In this document: in pieces, positions 9,080 to 18,295 of the stretch
Numbering within the stretch: position 1 is the first letter of the stretch
How the letters are laid out: each line of letters opens with the position of its first letter
From: Aquimarina mytili
Lineage (GTDB): Bacteria; Bacteroidota; Bacteroidia; Flavobacteriales; Flavobacteriaceae
Direction: 5' to 3'
DNA: 64,000 nucleotides
Assembly: GCF_016735115.1 (NCBI RefSeq)
Contig: NZ_JAERQJ010000006.1
Span: forward strand, 186,001 to 250,000
Program-made: the position numbers and the translations under genes
The notes under the pieces: generated by a model
Told to the model about the DNA's origin: nothing
Databases searched by the model: none
The model's input: the letters and a program-made list of their open reading frames with translations, nothing else

Positions 9080-10165
9080 ATGAGAGTCCCAAATTCTAAA
9101 TTTTGTCTACTGCTTATTGTATTTATTTTAGCAATTTCGCATAGCGGTAGAGGTCAAAACTTCGAACACAGCAAAGCGCAAAATTTAATTCCAAACCCTA
9201 GTTTTGAAAAAATCAATACAACGATTAAACGTTTGGATATGGAAATGCAGAATTTTGGAATAATGAAGGATTGGAAACCTTCAATTAATACTCCAGATGT
9301 ATACCATCCTGGATTAGAATCGGTTAGATTTATTCATAGGTCTCCTAATTTTTTAAAACAGTTTGGAGCCCAAGAACCAAGAACTGGTGAAGGAAAAGTA
9401 GGGATGTATATAGCTGGCGGAATGCACAAAGAAGGAGTGACAGTTAAACTAAAACGTCCTTTAGGTGCAGGAAAATTCTACTATTTTCATATGTATGTTT
9501 CGTTAGGAGAAGGTATATCTAATTCTTGTACTTCATCGATTGGATCTTATTTTAGTGCAAGAGTTCCAAAAATTACGACTACGTCAAAACTTCCACTGCA
9601 TGTAAAATCTTCAAAGATGGTATGTAATACCAAAGGGTGGACCCGTGTTTGTGGGGTGTATAAAGCCAAAGGTACTGAAAAGTATATTTCACTTGGATAT
9701 TTTGCAGATAATCCTATTGGAAAATCAGTAAAAGGAGGAAAGTATGACACAGGATATTATTTTGTTGACGATGTGCTTCTTATGGAGATGAGAGATCCTA
9801 AAAATCTTGTAGCGAACCAGGTTTGTAATATGGCTCTTAAGTTTTCACCAATAGAGTTTTTAATTGGCGAAAGTGAAGCATATACCGAAATTAAAAAGGC
9901 ATTAGATTCTTATATTGAGTATGCTACCATATTTAAAGTGAATTCTGTTAAGATTATTGGTCATGCTGATGATGCAGGCTCCAAATTTGAAAATGAAATT
10001 ATGTCTGCTATGCGTGCCAGTAACGTGAAGCAATATATGATTGAAAAAGGAGTTGACGAATCGTTGATTGAAATTGTTGCTGCTGGTGATACATCACCAG
10101 TTGTTAGTACTGGTTCTGACTTAGACCCTGATTCTAACAATAGAGTAGAGATTAAAATAAAGTAA
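9080..10165 (+). CDS. OmpA family protein with an N-terminal beta-sandwich-like domain
   Basis: A 361-residue exported protein with a signal peptide ending near SGRGQ. The N-terminal two thirds start with LIPNPSFEK, a phrase common at the start of jelly-roll, carbohydrate-binding-like domains in Bacteroidota. The last 110 residues are an OmpA C-terminal domain that binds peptidoglycan: VKIIGHADDAGS, then the AMRASNVK helix carrying the conserved Arg, and a terminal NNRVEIKIK. It probably tethers an outer-membrane or surface module to the cell wall. The exact ligand of the N-terminal domain is unknown. Confidence 0.88.
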   Translation: MRVPNSKFCLLLIVFILAISHSGRGQNFEHSKAQNLIPNPSFEKINTTIKRLDMEMQNFGIMKDWKPSINTPDVYHPGLESVRFIHRSPNFLKQFGAQEPRTGEGKVGMYIAGGMHKEGVTVKLKRPLGAGKFYYFHMYVSLGEGISNSCTSSIGSYFSARVPKITTTSKLPLHVKSSKMVCNTKGWTRVCGVYKAKGTEKYISLGYFADNPIGKSVKGGKYDTGYYFVDDVLLMEMRDPKNLVANQVCNMALKFSPIEFLIGESEAYTEIKKALDSYIEYATIFKVNSVKIIGHADDAGSKFENEIMSAMRASNVKQYMIEKGVDESLIEIVAAGDTSPVVSTGSDLDPDSNNRVEIKIK

Positions 10166-10205
10166 CAGTTTGGCAATTATATGCTGGTTTGCCCTAAAAA
10201 CATAG

Positions 10206-10213
10206 TACCTTTG
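10206..10213 (+). promoter_or_regulatory. Candidate -7 promoter element (TAnnTTTG)
   Basis: TACCTTTG lies 23 bases before the start of the 75-residue gene and matches the Bacteroidota -7 element. The nearest TTTG upstream is only 14 bases away, shorter than usual. Confidence 0.4.
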
Positions 10214-10236
10214 AACTTTTAATTTTAAGTATTCTT

Positions 10237-10464
10237 ATGGGTTTTCCAAAATTCTTATTAGGTGATAATACAGATTATCCAGAAGCTATTTTCGTTGTAC
10301 ATACAGAGTTTCCGAGATTTATTGTTAATTTGGAAAATGATGAAGTAGAATGGTTAGAAGAGTTTGATCAACATGATGAAAAAGAGTTACAAAGTGAAGC
10401 AGAGAATCTTTTTCAGGCGGCAAACGATTTTTACGACCGTGAGATACAGCGATATGAAGATTAA
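10237..10464 (+). CDS. Small acidic cytosolic protein, conserved hypothetical
   Basis: A 75-residue, strongly acidic protein without signal peptide or membrane segment. It begins MGFPKFLLGDNTDYPEAIFV and ends with a Glu-rich helix. Similar short proteins occur in Flavobacteriia as far as I recall, but no function is known to me. The PAP2 phosphatase gene begins 19 bases downstream, so the two are likely one operon driven by the -7 element just upstream. Confidence 0.7.
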   Translation: MGFPKFLLGDNTDYPEAIFVVHTEFPRFIVNLENDEVEWLEEFDQHDEKELQSEAENLFQAANDFYDREIQRYED

Positions 10465-10483
10465 AAAATGTTGATTTTAACAG

Positions 10484-11059
10484 ATGGAAGAGCTTATACA
10501 ATTAGATAAAGATCTTTTCTTATACCTCAATAATTTAGGAAATACTTCTTGGGATTGGTTTTGGTTATTTATGACCGAAAAACTATATCAAATCCCACTG
10601 TACTTGATTTTACTATATTTTTTCTATAAATATTTTGGAATACGAGGCACGATAATAACATTGTTAGTTGTTGCAGCGCTAATTGCGGCTTCTGATCAGT
10701 TATCAAACTTGTTTAAAAATGTACTTTTTATGAGACCAAGGCCCTGCAGAGCTCATGGTGTGGCTGATTTTACTCGTTTTATTGCTGAACGCTGTGGCCG
10801 TCATGGTTATTTCTCTGCACATGCGGCAAGTTCTATGGCACTAGCCTTTTTTACTGGATTAGCTCTTCAAAAGCGTTTAAAATATATTTTTCCGTTTATG
10901 GTGGTTTGGTCCGTTGTTGTAAGTTACAGTAGGATCTATGTTGGAGTACATTATCCTGGCGATATTATCACAGGTATGGCTATTGGTATAGTATTGGGGT
11001 TAGGAGCATTTAAATTGCATACTTTTTTAATACAGAAGTATAGTGACAACTCTATTTAA
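10484..11059 (+). CDS. PAP2 family membrane phosphatase
   Basis: A 191-residue membrane protein of the type-2 phosphatidic acid phosphatase family. The three-part active site is visible: KxxxxxxRP as KNVLFMRPRP, the central SGH-type motif here as SAHA (in GYFSAHAASS), and SRxxxGVHYPGD with the catalytic His in GVHYPGDIITG. Such enzymes remove phosphate from lipid phosphates, for example undecaprenyl diphosphate or phosphatidate; the lipid substrate is not predictable. Note that the central motif has Ala in place of Gly compared with PSGH. Confidence 0.9.
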   Translation: MEELIQLDKDLFLYLNNLGNTSWDWFWLFMTEKLYQIPLYLILLYFFYKYFGIRGTIITLLVVAALIAASDQLSNLFKNVLFMRPRPCRAHGVADFTRFIAERCGRHGYFSAHAASSMALAFFTGLALQKRLKYIFPFMVVWSVVVSYSRIYVGVHYPGDIITGMAIGIVLGLGAFKLHTFLIQKYSDNSI

Positions 11060-11125
11060 CCCTTTTGGTATTACAAAGAACCTACTAAGTGCTTTGAAGA
11101 TGTTTTTGGCTGCATATTAATACCC

Positions 11126-11150
11126 AAAAGGTTATTATAAGAACCTTTTT
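11126..11150 (+). terminator. Terminator downstream of the PAP2 gene, with a competing pairing
   Basis: AAAAGGTT and AACCTTTT form an 8-base-pair stem with an 8-base loop, followed by T residues. The left arm belongs to a 16-base segment (11118-11133) that can instead pair, almost perfectly, with AACCCTTTTGGTATTA starting at 11058, at the stop codon of the PAP2 gene. Confidence 0.55.
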
Positions 11151-11250
11151 GCTTCTTTTTTGTGCCTTTTAAATTCTCCGAAATAACTCTGAGGTTCTTC
11201 GAAGAAGCTTTGGGGTTAAAACTTTAACCTTTTAGGTACTTCTCAATAGG

Positions 11251-13518
11251 TTATGTTCCTTTTTTAAATTTTTTCTTTTTCTTCTTTTTACCAAAAAGTC
11301 GCTTCAAGATATTGTCTCTTTTTTCAGACTTACAATCTAAATCTTGGATGACTTCTTCAGATGGTTTTTCGAATTTACTTTTTGTAATAGGATCAAAAGT
11401 AACATCTTGATTCATTTTTTGATATAATTTGGCAAAAATAGGTAATGCAGTATTTGCACCTTGACCCAAAGCTGTTGTTTTAAAACCAATATTATAATTA
11501 TCATTTCCCACCCAAGTTATAGCGACCAGATTAGGAGTAATACCTACAAACCAACCATCTTTATTGTCTTGGGTAGTTCCTGTTTTTCCTGCAATGTCAT
11601 TTTCTAATTGATAGGTGCTTCTTATGCGGGCAGCAGTGCCTTGTTCTACGGTAGATTTCATCATTTCTAAAAGCACCTGCCTTGTATAGTCAGTATATGC
11701 AGGATTTTCAGCAATTTCCGGTTCGAAAGAAATAATAAGGTTGCCATTTTTATCTTCAATTCTAGATATATAATATGGTTTTACAGCTTTTCCCTGGTTA
11801 ACATAACTGGCATAAGCTCCTGCCAAATCCTTTATTTTAATTCCATCTGTCCCTAAAGCCATAGCTGGTTTTTCTGAAAGGGAATCAGATATCCCTAGTT
11901 TTCTAACCTGATCAACCACTTTTGAGATACCAACTTCATTTAAAACTTTGACGGCAATAGTATTGACAGAAGTGCTTAATGCTTTTTCTAAGGTGTAGTT
12001 TAGGAAGGGATCTTCTTGTTCCGAGGCATTTTTTGGGGTCCAGTTATCCAAGTTGGTGTATGTGATTTCTCTTGTTGAAAAATACGAACAAGGTTTCATG
12101 CCCTGTTCAATTGCCGTAGTATATACAAAGGGTTTAAAGGTTGACCCTACTTGCCTCTTACTTTGCGAAACATGATCATATTTAAAATATCGATAATCAA
12201 TACCGCCAAGATATGCTTGCACCGCTCCTGTAGAAGGTTCTATGGCTACCATCCCGGCATTAAGAAATTTAAGGTAATGCTGCAGGCTATCTAATGAAGA
12301 TGCTTTTTTGGTGATGTTTTCTTTCCATTCGAATAATTCTATATCCTTTTTTCTGGAGAGAGAGTCTTTAATTTGGTTTTCGGTTAGTCCTTGACTTTTA
12401 TAATTTTTATAAATAGTCAAGTCTTTCATTGCATTATCGACAAGTTCCTTATTGTTTTTCCATGGGGTGGTACTCCCAAAAGATTTTTCATAATCACTTT
12501 GTAACGATTGCATATGCTCTTGCATAGCTTGTTCTGCCAAAAATTGCATCTTAGAATCTAATGTAGTATGGATAATTAATCCATCATTATATAAATCATA
12601 TAATGTACTATCTGGTTTTTTATGTTTTTTTAAGATCTCGTTAAGCTCTTTTTTTACTGCAGCTCTGAAGTAAGGAGCCAGACCTAAATCATGATTAAAA
12701 TACTGATAGTCTAGAATGATGCTCTGGCTCATGGTTTGATTCGCTCTATCTGGACTTAGATATTTGTATTTTACCATTTGTTGTAATACAACATCTCTTC
12801 TCAATTGACTTCTTTCAGGAAAAAGCCTTGGATTATAACTATGATTTGCCTTTAGTGTTCCTATTAATATGGCAGCTTCAGAAAGCGTTAGCTTATGCGT
12901 TGGTTTATTAAAAAATTTTTGAGAGGCACTTTCAATTCCAAATGTGTTATCAGGAAATGGAACCGTATTGAAATACAATGTAAGAATTTCTTTTTTTGAA
13001 TATATGTCTTCCATTCTTTTCGCAATAAAAGACTCTTTTAGCTTATTAACAACGGTACTGAACATACGATACTTTTTCCTACCAAATAGATTTTTGGCCA
13101 GTTGTAAAGTTATTGTACTTCCACCTCCTGAGGATTTATCTCTAAGTAATATGGTTTTAAAAAATACTCGGAATAAACTTTTATTATCCACACCATCGTG
13201 CTCATAAAATCGGGCATCTTCAGTAGCGACCAGAGCATCAATCAGATGTTGTGGTAAGTCTTCATATGTGATAGGTTGTCTATCGTAGATATAGTATTTA
13301 CCGATCAAGTTTCCATCCTTATCTAGTACTTGAGTAGCTTCGGCTTGTTTTAGAGAGCTCAATTCATTTTTGTTTGGTAGTTTTCCAAAAAAACCAAAAT
13401 AGATACTTGTATAAAAACATAGAAACAAAAAGATAACTCCACTCAATACTAGAAGGGACCATTTGATCCATTTGTTTTGTAATAACTTTTTTATCATAAT
13501 CATCATATCGACATACAT
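11251..13518 (-). CDS. Class A penicillin-binding protein (PBP1A type, transglycosylase/transpeptidase)
   Basis: A 755-residue bifunctional peptidoglycan synthase. One N-terminal membrane anchor (about 18-42) leads to the GT51 glycosyltransferase domain with catalytic Glu in ATEDARFYEHDG (E100) and the GGGSTITLQLAKNLF motif. The transpeptidase has all three motifs: STFK (S459-K462), SVN (517-519) and KTGTT (645-649). The C-terminus is a strongly basic Lys tail. Several ATGs lie close together (MYVDMMIMIKK); the true start could be residue 5, 6 or 8. It follows the BCCT transporter gene by 21 bases on the same strand. Confidence 0.93.
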   Translation of the reverse strand: MYVDMMIMIKKLLQNKWIKWSLLVLSGVIFLFLCFYTSIYFGFFGKLPNKNELSSLKQAEATQVLDKDGNLIGKYYIYDRQPITYEDLPQHLIDALVATEDARFYEHDGVDNKSLFRVFFKTILLRDKSSGGGSTITLQLAKNLFGRKKYRMFSTVVNKLKESFIAKRMEDIYSKKEILTLYFNTVPFPDNTFGIESASQKFFNKPTHKLTLSEAAILIGTLKANHSYNPRLFPERSQLRRDVVLQQMVKYKYLSPDRANQTMSQSIILDYQYFNHDLGLAPYFRAAVKKELNEILKKHKKPDSTLYDLYNDGLIIHTTLDSKMQFLAEQAMQEHMQSLQSDYEKSFGSTTPWKNNKELVDNAMKDLTIYKNYKSQGLTENQIKDSLSRKKDIELFEWKENITKKASSLDSLQHYLKFLNAGMVAIEPSTGAVQAYLGGIDYRYFKYDHVSQSKRQVGSTFKPFVYTTAIEQGMKPCSYFSTREITYTNLDNWTPKNASEQEDPFLNYTLEKALSTSVNTIAVKVLNEVGISKVVDQVRKLGISDSLSEKPAMALGTDGIKIKDLAGAYASYVNQGKAVKPYYISRIEDKNGNLIISFEPEIAENPAYTDYTRQVLLEMMKSTVEQGTAARIRSTYQLENDIAGKTGTTQDNKDGWFVGITPNLVAITWVGNDNYNIGFKTTALGQGANTALPIFAKLYQKMNQDVTFDPITKSKFEKPSEEVIQDLDCKSEKRDNILKRLFGKKKKKKKFKKGT

Positions 13519-13539
13519 AACGTCGAAAGTAATATATTA

Positions 13540-15060
13540 TTAAGTAGAAATTGTTTGTTGTTGTTTTCTAAAATCATATATAAATAAAACTATCATAACA
13601 ACCATTAGTAATGAAAAGGGGAGAGAAGTAATGATAAGAAGTTTTTGCATGGCAATAAGTACATTAATATCGGCTTTAGCATTTCCTAATAAAATAATTC
13701 CAATAGAAAAGATGGTTAAAATAATACTCCATAAAAGGCGATGTTTTTTTGAAGGCTCCTGTTTTCCATCGTCTGTAAACATGCTTAGAACAAAAATAGC
13801 TGAATCCAATGAAGTGACTAGAAAACTAATGAGTAGTAAGATGGTTAATGTATTTATGAATCCTTGAAAAGGGTAGTTTTCAAAAAAGATAAAAATGGAA
13901 CTAAAGACATTATCAAATTGCCCTTGATAGCTCCCAAAATTTTCTATAATTGTAAATGCTGATTGGCCAAAGGTTGTAAACCAAAAGAAGGTCCCTAAAG
14001 AGGGGACAAGTAAAACGCCCAATATAACTTCGCGCATGGTTCGCCCTTTTGATATCCTTGCAATAAAAATTCCTGTAAAGGGAGCCCAGGCTAACCAAAA
14101 TGCCCAATAATAATAGGTCCAGTCGGTTAGAAATTCTTCGCCAGGATTATATTGTCCGTATGCTATGCTTAAGGGTATAAAATCAACTATATAATGAAAT
14201 AGAGCTGTAGAAAATTGTGTAAATACAGAGAGGACATCACTTTGAACCAATACAAAAAAAAGTAACCCTAAAGTAATATAGATGTTCCAGGTAGAAATCA
14301 CTTTAATCCCTTTATTTACACCTCTAAAAACAGATAAAAATGCCAGGATCGAAATAATTAGAAGTACAACGATAGTCCCCTGAAGACCAAAATCTTCTTG
14401 TAGTAAATGGGTGAGACCACCTTCAATTTGAGTGGTACCCAATCCAATTGCAGCCACAAGACCAAATACAGTAGTCAGAATCGCAAGAATATCGATACTA
14501 CCAAAGATAAGCTGTTGAGGTTTTTTTGAAGGTACCATTCGTTCTACTGAAGAAAAAGCACTACTTGACAATACTTTTTTTGATTGTACAAAGAGATAAT
14601 ACCCGACGGCAATGGCAAATACTGCATAAAATGCCCACGCAGTAAAGCCCCATTGATAGAAAGTGTATTCTAAAGCAATTGTTCCTGAGTCTGTTTGATT
14701 ATCAATAGGAGGGTTGCGCATCATAAAAACAGGTTCTTGTACTGCCCGAAGCAGAATCCCTGCACCCATTCCTGCACTATATAGCATGGATATCCAAGCT
14801 AAACGTGAAAACTGTGGTTTATCTGTATCTTTTCCTAAACGATGCTTTCCCCAACGAGAAAAAGCTAAAACTACTAGTAATAATACGCATAGTAAACCCA
14901 ACCATAGATAAAACTTACCAAATCGCTGTCGAATATATACAGAAAAAGATTCAATTCCATTATAAGTCTCTATGGTGAAAACATACAAGAAAAATGAGAA
15001 AAAAAGCAAAATTCCTAATGAGATGTAGAGTAAGCCATTTTGCTTAGGGTTTAGTTTCAT
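13540..15060 (-). CDS. BCCT family betaine/choline/carnitine-type transporter
   Basis: A 506-residue membrane protein with about twelve hydrophobic segments. Two family signatures are visible: YSAGMGAGILLRAVQEP near residue 95, and the Trp-rich WAFWLAWAPFTGIFIARISKGRT near residue 320. BCCT carriers import quaternary ammonium compatible solutes, driven by Na+ or H+, or exchange them. In the first motif the aromatic residue usual after the glycines is Arg here, so the substrate could differ from glycine betaine. It is upstream of the PBP gene in a probable two-gene transcript, a pairing with no obvious logic. Confidence 0.88.
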   Translation of the reverse strand: MKLNPKQNGLLYISLGILLFFSFFLYVFTIETYNGIESFSVYIRQRFGKFYLWLGLLCVLLLVVLAFSRWGKHRLGKDTDKPQFSRLAWISMLYSAGMGAGILLRAVQEPVFMMRNPPIDNQTDSGTIALEYTFYQWGFTAWAFYAVFAIAVGYYLFVQSKKVLSSSAFSSVERMVPSKKPQQLIFGSIDILAILTTVFGLVAAIGLGTTQIEGGLTHLLQEDFGLQGTIVVLLIISILAFLSVFRGVNKGIKVISTWNIYITLGLLFFVLVQSDVLSVFTQFSTALFHYIVDFIPLSIAYGQYNPGEEFLTDWTYYYWAFWLAWAPFTGIFIARISKGRTMREVILGVLLVPSLGTFFWFTTFGQSAFTIIENFGSYQGQFDNVFSSIFIFFENYPFQGFINTLTILLLISFLVTSLDSAIFVLSMFTDDGKQEPSKKHRLLWSIILTIFSIGIILLGNAKADINVLIAMQKLLIITSLPFSLLMVVMIVLFIYDFRKQQQTIST

Positions 15061-15398
15061 GAGATACTATGTTCATAAAGTTCGATTGTTTTCATCATCA
15101 AACTTTTGATTTATTATAAATGTCTAAAAAACTTTTGACAATAGAGTGTTATGGATTCAAAAATTTTGGGTTTTTTAACAAGTAAAAAATCTAAAAAATA
15201 ATTTATTTTTTAAGATTGATTTCTTAAAAGTTTCATTTTTTTTAAATAAACTTGTAATAGCATAACAAACAGATTATGCACTATACCCGGATTGAAAATT
15301 ACTTGGGGTTAGTTACATTAATACCCCAAGGTTTGTACTGTAAAATGTGTTTTTAACGCATTTTTGATAGATATATGACTAACTAAACCTGCAAACCC
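15061..15398. other. Intergenic region between divergent genes, with an 8-bp inverted repeat
   Basis: This 338-base stretch separates two divergently transcribed genes and holds no convincing gene. It contains CTTGGGGT (15302-15309) and its exact complement ACCCCAAG (15323-15330) 13 bases apart, which could be an operator or hairpin for the small gene downstream. Just after it, TTTG (15332-15335) and CATTTTTG (15359-15366) resemble a weak -33/-7 pair. Confidence 0.4.
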
Positions 15399-15677
15399 AT
15401 GAGAAGAGTAATTGTTGACTACAAAAAATTAAATCGAAACATTCTAAACCTTCTTGTAGAAAAGTTTCCTGATGGTTATGCCGATCGAGATATTATTTCT
15501 TTTAAAAATCATCATAACGAAGCTATTGAAGCTGTTGAAGTAAAGACTCCTGATACCATTTATCTGGTGAAAATAAGTAAAAGATTAGCAGATTCGATGC
15601 AAAGCTTTGAAAACCCAACTATGGAAGTGCCCACAGGAGTAAGTAAAGAAGATGTAGGGGAAATTGAAGATAAGTAA
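15399..15677 (+). CDS. Small conserved hypothetical protein
   Basis: A 92-residue cytosolic protein starting MRRVIVDYKKLNRNILNLLVEKFPDGY, without signal peptide or membrane segments and with an acidic tail. I believe close relatives are common in Flavobacteriia, but no domain or function is known to me. It is convergent with meaB, 24 bases apart, with no clear terminator between them. Confidence 0.7.
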   Translation: MRRVIVDYKKLNRNILNLLVEKFPDGYADRDIISFKNHHNEAIEAVEVKTPDTIYLVKISKRLADSMQSFENPTMEVPTGVSKEDVGEIEDK

Positions 15678-15701
15678 CTTGTTATCTGGTTGATATTTTC
15701 T

Positions 15702-16772
15702 CTATTGCTTACTCAATTCTAATAAATACCTGGCAGCAGCAAAAGGTGTTATTTTATGTTGTTGAACAGCATCAATTTGTGAATCTAACGCAGCACGTAC
15801 CTTAGGATGACTATAGAAGTTACTTTTTAGTTGTTCTTCAATAGTTTGTAATAGCCAAAATTTGTTTTGCTGAATTCGATTATCTTCAAAAAAACCATTT
15901 TTAGCTGTAATATCGAGATATTTTAGAACCAATTCCCAAACTTCTTCAATACCGTCATCTTCTAATGCGCTACAAGTCATAACTTCTGGCGACCAACTAC
16001 TTTGTGAAAGCGGGTATAGGTGCAACGCTTTTCTAAATTGATTTTTTGCCTGTCGAGCACGTTTTATGTTATCTCCATCGGCTTTATTAATTACAATAGC
16101 ATCAGCCATTTCAATAATACCTCGTTTAATACCTTGAAGCTCGTCTCCGGCTCCCGCTAACTTTAGCAGTAAGAAGAAATCTACCATACTATGTACAGCA
16201 GTTTCACTTTGCCCGACACCAACCGTTTCTATGATAATGATATCGTATCCGGCTGCTTCACAAAGAATAATAGACTCTCTGGTCTTTTGGGCAACTCCAC
16301 CTAACGAACTCCCTGATGAAGAAGGTCTGATAAAAGCTTGGGGTGATCTGACTAAGGATTCCATCCGGGTTTTATCTCCCAAAATACTACCATGCGAAAT
16401 AGCACTACTAGGATCTACAGCAAGAATTGCAACTCTTTTTTCTTTTTTGATAAGTAGGCTACCGAGGGCTTCAATAAAAGTGCTTTTCCCAACTCCAGGA
16501 ACACCAGTGATACCTATTCTAATTGAATTGTTAGCATGCGGTAAACACTTTTCTATAAGTTGTTGAGCCTTTTGGGCGTGGTTTTGTTGTGTGCTTTCAA
16601 TTAATGTAATCCCTCTACTTAAAGCTGTGGTATCCTTAGCTAGTATGCCTTGGAGCAGGTGGTCTGTTGACACCTCTTTTTGTTGTAATTTTTTGAATCG
16701 ATCAATAGCTTGACGGCTAGTGCTCAAAGGTGTTTTCGAAGAATTAGTATTTTGATTAATATCTTTAGACAC
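15702..16772 (-). CDS. meaB: Methylmalonyl-CoA mutase-associated GTPase MeaB
   Basis: A 356-residue P-loop GTPase of the MeaB/ArgK family. Walker A GITGVPGVGKST lies near residues 87-98, followed by the family's VAILAVDPSS and GSILGDKTRME. IIIETVGVGQSE and the NKADGDN specificity motif are also present. MeaB protects methylmalonyl-CoA mutase and gates adenosylcobalamin loading and exchange. The mutase genes are not adjacent here, which is common. A cobalamin adenosyltransferase gene at 32.7 kb serves the same cofactor pathway. Confidence 0.93.
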   Translation of the reverse strand: MSKDINQNTNSSKTPLSTSRQAIDRFKKLQQKEVSTDHLLQGILAKDTTALSRGITLIESTQQNHAQKAQQLIEKCLPHANNSIRIGITGVPGVGKSTFIEALGSLLIKKEKRVAILAVDPSSAISHGSILGDKTRMESLVRSPQAFIRPSSSGSSLGGVAQKTRESIILCEAAGYDIIIIETVGVGQSETAVHSMVDFFLLLKLAGAGDELQGIKRGIIEMADAIVINKADGDNIKRARQAKNQFRKALHLYPLSQSSWSPEVMTCSALEDDGIEEVWELVLKYLDITAKNGFFEDNRIQQNKFWLLQTIEEQLKSNFYSHPKVRAALDSQIDAVQQHKITPFAAARYLLELSKQ

Positions 16773-16874
16773 AGAATGGCTTTATGACAAAGTTATAAAT
16801 TCCTTTTATGTATAAGGTGTTTGATAGATGAAAACCTATAGAATATCAAAACTAATATTTAGCAATATCAATGT

Positions 16875-17588
16875 TTATTTTTTATCCGTAAGTTCTTGAT
16901 CAATGAACGAAATAGTAGAAATAATTTCATTTTCAGCTTGTTTGTACAGGTCCTCTTTCTCTTTCATGAGTCCAATTAACAAATCAAAATTATTTTGAAA
17001 TTGATAGCTATAGATAGCTTCATGATCCTCTACTTTAAACGGACTTATTCTAATAGTTTTTTTGATCTCAGGTACTATTTGGGAAAGAATGACACTAAGG
17101 TGAGTGCTTTCTAACCTATTAATGTAAATGTACATTTCTTCAAGACTCTGAAGTTTCTGAACAACATTTTTATTCTTTAGTAGTTTCACTTCACTACTAT
17201 TTACAAGGGTTTGATATACATTACTTTTTCGTCTAAAGTCAGAGTAGCGTATCATTTCTAACGTAATCGTACCCAGGGTGTTTATTTTACTTTGATCATT
17301 ATTTATGATTATGTCTTTTGCGTACGAAAATTCACCTAAGTAATTTTTATTATAATCAATTTCTGACTTTAAACTATTAAGGTCTTCTTTAAGTTGATCT
17401 TTAATGGCTTTATAATATTGAATTTCTACGTTATTATTACTTCTATTTTGATTCCAGTTATTGAGTTGTAATGCAATTAATATTCCTATAACCACTAACA
17501 AAATTTCTCCTATAGCATAAGCTAAGTATTTTTTGATGCTTCCATCGTTCAGGAGTTTTTGTCTGATTTTTCTTAATGTCCGAAGCAT
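16875..17588 (-). CDS. DUF6090 family single-pass membrane protein
   Basis: A 237-residue protein with the DUF6090 hallmark N-terminus: a basic helix (RKIRQKLLNDGSIKKYLAYAIGE), one transmembrane helix (about 28-44, LLVVIGILIALQLNNWN) and then a long, mostly helical extracytoplasmic region with coiled-coil character. The family is widespread in Flavobacteriia, often in many copies, and its function is unknown. No neighbour suggests a role. Confidence 0.85.
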   Translation of the reverse strand: MLRTLRKIRQKLLNDGSIKKYLAYAIGEILLVVIGILIALQLNNWNQNRSNNNVEIQYYKAIKDQLKEDLNSLKSEIDYNKNYLGEFSYAKDIIINNDQSKINTLGTITLEMIRYSDFRRKSNVYQTLVNSSEVKLLKNKNVVQKLQSLEEMYIYINRLESTHLSVILSQIVPEIKKTIRISPFKVEDHEAIYSYQFQNNFDLLIGLMKEKEDLYKQAENEIISTISFIDQELTDKK

Positions 17589-17657
17589 TTTAGTTGAAAG
17601 AAATAAAATTAAGAAGTTATAAAATTATAAATTAGAGTAAATTATCAAAATAATATA

Positions 17658-18212
17658 TCATACTTTAATAGGAACCGCTACAGCAGTCCTATCCCATGCC
17701 ATATAGAATATGGCAAAATCATTCGCATTCTCAAAATAAATAGAAAATTGTTCCTTACTATTTAGTAAAGGTATTACTGGGACTTCCACAATTAGCGCGT
17801 CAAAACTGGGGTCCCTTTGTGGTGTTCCATCCATATGTACGCCCCAGCTATACTTTTTTTTGTTAAAGATAACTTTCCAGGATCTAAGGTTTGGAATGGT
17901 CCACAATGTATATGTTCCTGCTTTAAGTGGTGTGCCATCTATAAGTATATCTTTATCCGTCGTAAATGTTGTAGCCTCATTTGCACCGGTTCGCCAGACT
18001 TCGTTGTATGGAACCAGATTTCCAAAAATTTCTCTATTCTTTTTATATGGACGATTGTAAAATACAGTAAAGGTTGCATCTTTGGCGGTATGCGTAATCG
18101 TTTCTTCTGGGCTATGCTTTTTAGTATTTTGTTTCATAAAATACATACCTACAAATCCAATGATTACTAATCCAATGGTAATTATAATGGCTCGTTTTAA
18201 TAGCTTAGGCAT
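17658..18212 (-). CDS. DUF2911 domain protein, membrane anchored
   Basis: A 184-residue protein. A basic N-terminus and a hydrophobic segment (about 8-26) look like an uncleaved anchor or signal. The rest is the DUF2911 domain, with RPYKKNREIFG, YNEVWRTGANEATTF, LKAGTYTLWTIP and the late FAIFYMAWDRTAVAVPI. This domain is common in Bacteroidota, and I know of no established function. A near-perfect 20-base-pair inverted repeat starts only a few bases upstream of the start codon and could affect its translation or transcription. Confidence 0.88.
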   Translation of the reverse strand: MPKLLKRAIIITIGLVIIGFVGMYFMKQNTKKHSPEETITHTAKDATFTVFYNRPYKKNREIFGNLVPYNEVWRTGANEATTFTTDKDILIDGTPLKAGTYTLWTIPNLRSWKVIFNKKKYSWGVHMDGTPQRDPSFDALIVEVPVIPLLNSKEQFSIYFENANDFAIFYMAWDRTAVAVPIKV

Positions 18213-18215
18213 AAT

Positions 18216-18264
18216 ACATGTTTTTGATATCGAAAGATAGTTCTTTTCGATATCAAAAACATGT
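18216..18264. repeat. Perfect 20-bp inverted repeat abutting the DUF2911 start codon
   Basis: The 20 bases at 18216-18235 (beginning ACATGTTTTTG) are exactly complementary to those at 18245-18264, with a 9-base loop. The inner arm end is 4 bases from the ATG of the minus-strand DUF2911 gene. No T-run follows in the transcript direction, so a simple terminator is less likely than an operator or an RNA hairpin at the ribosome-binding region. Confidence 0.7.
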
Positions 18265-18295
18265 TTACGTGTTCTTAAAATCGAATGTCTTAACG

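Noticed and set aside
15120..15185. A 21-codon frame starting MSKKLLTIEC
   Set aside because: Too short, no membrane or signal character, and no neighbour within coupling distance; likely chance.
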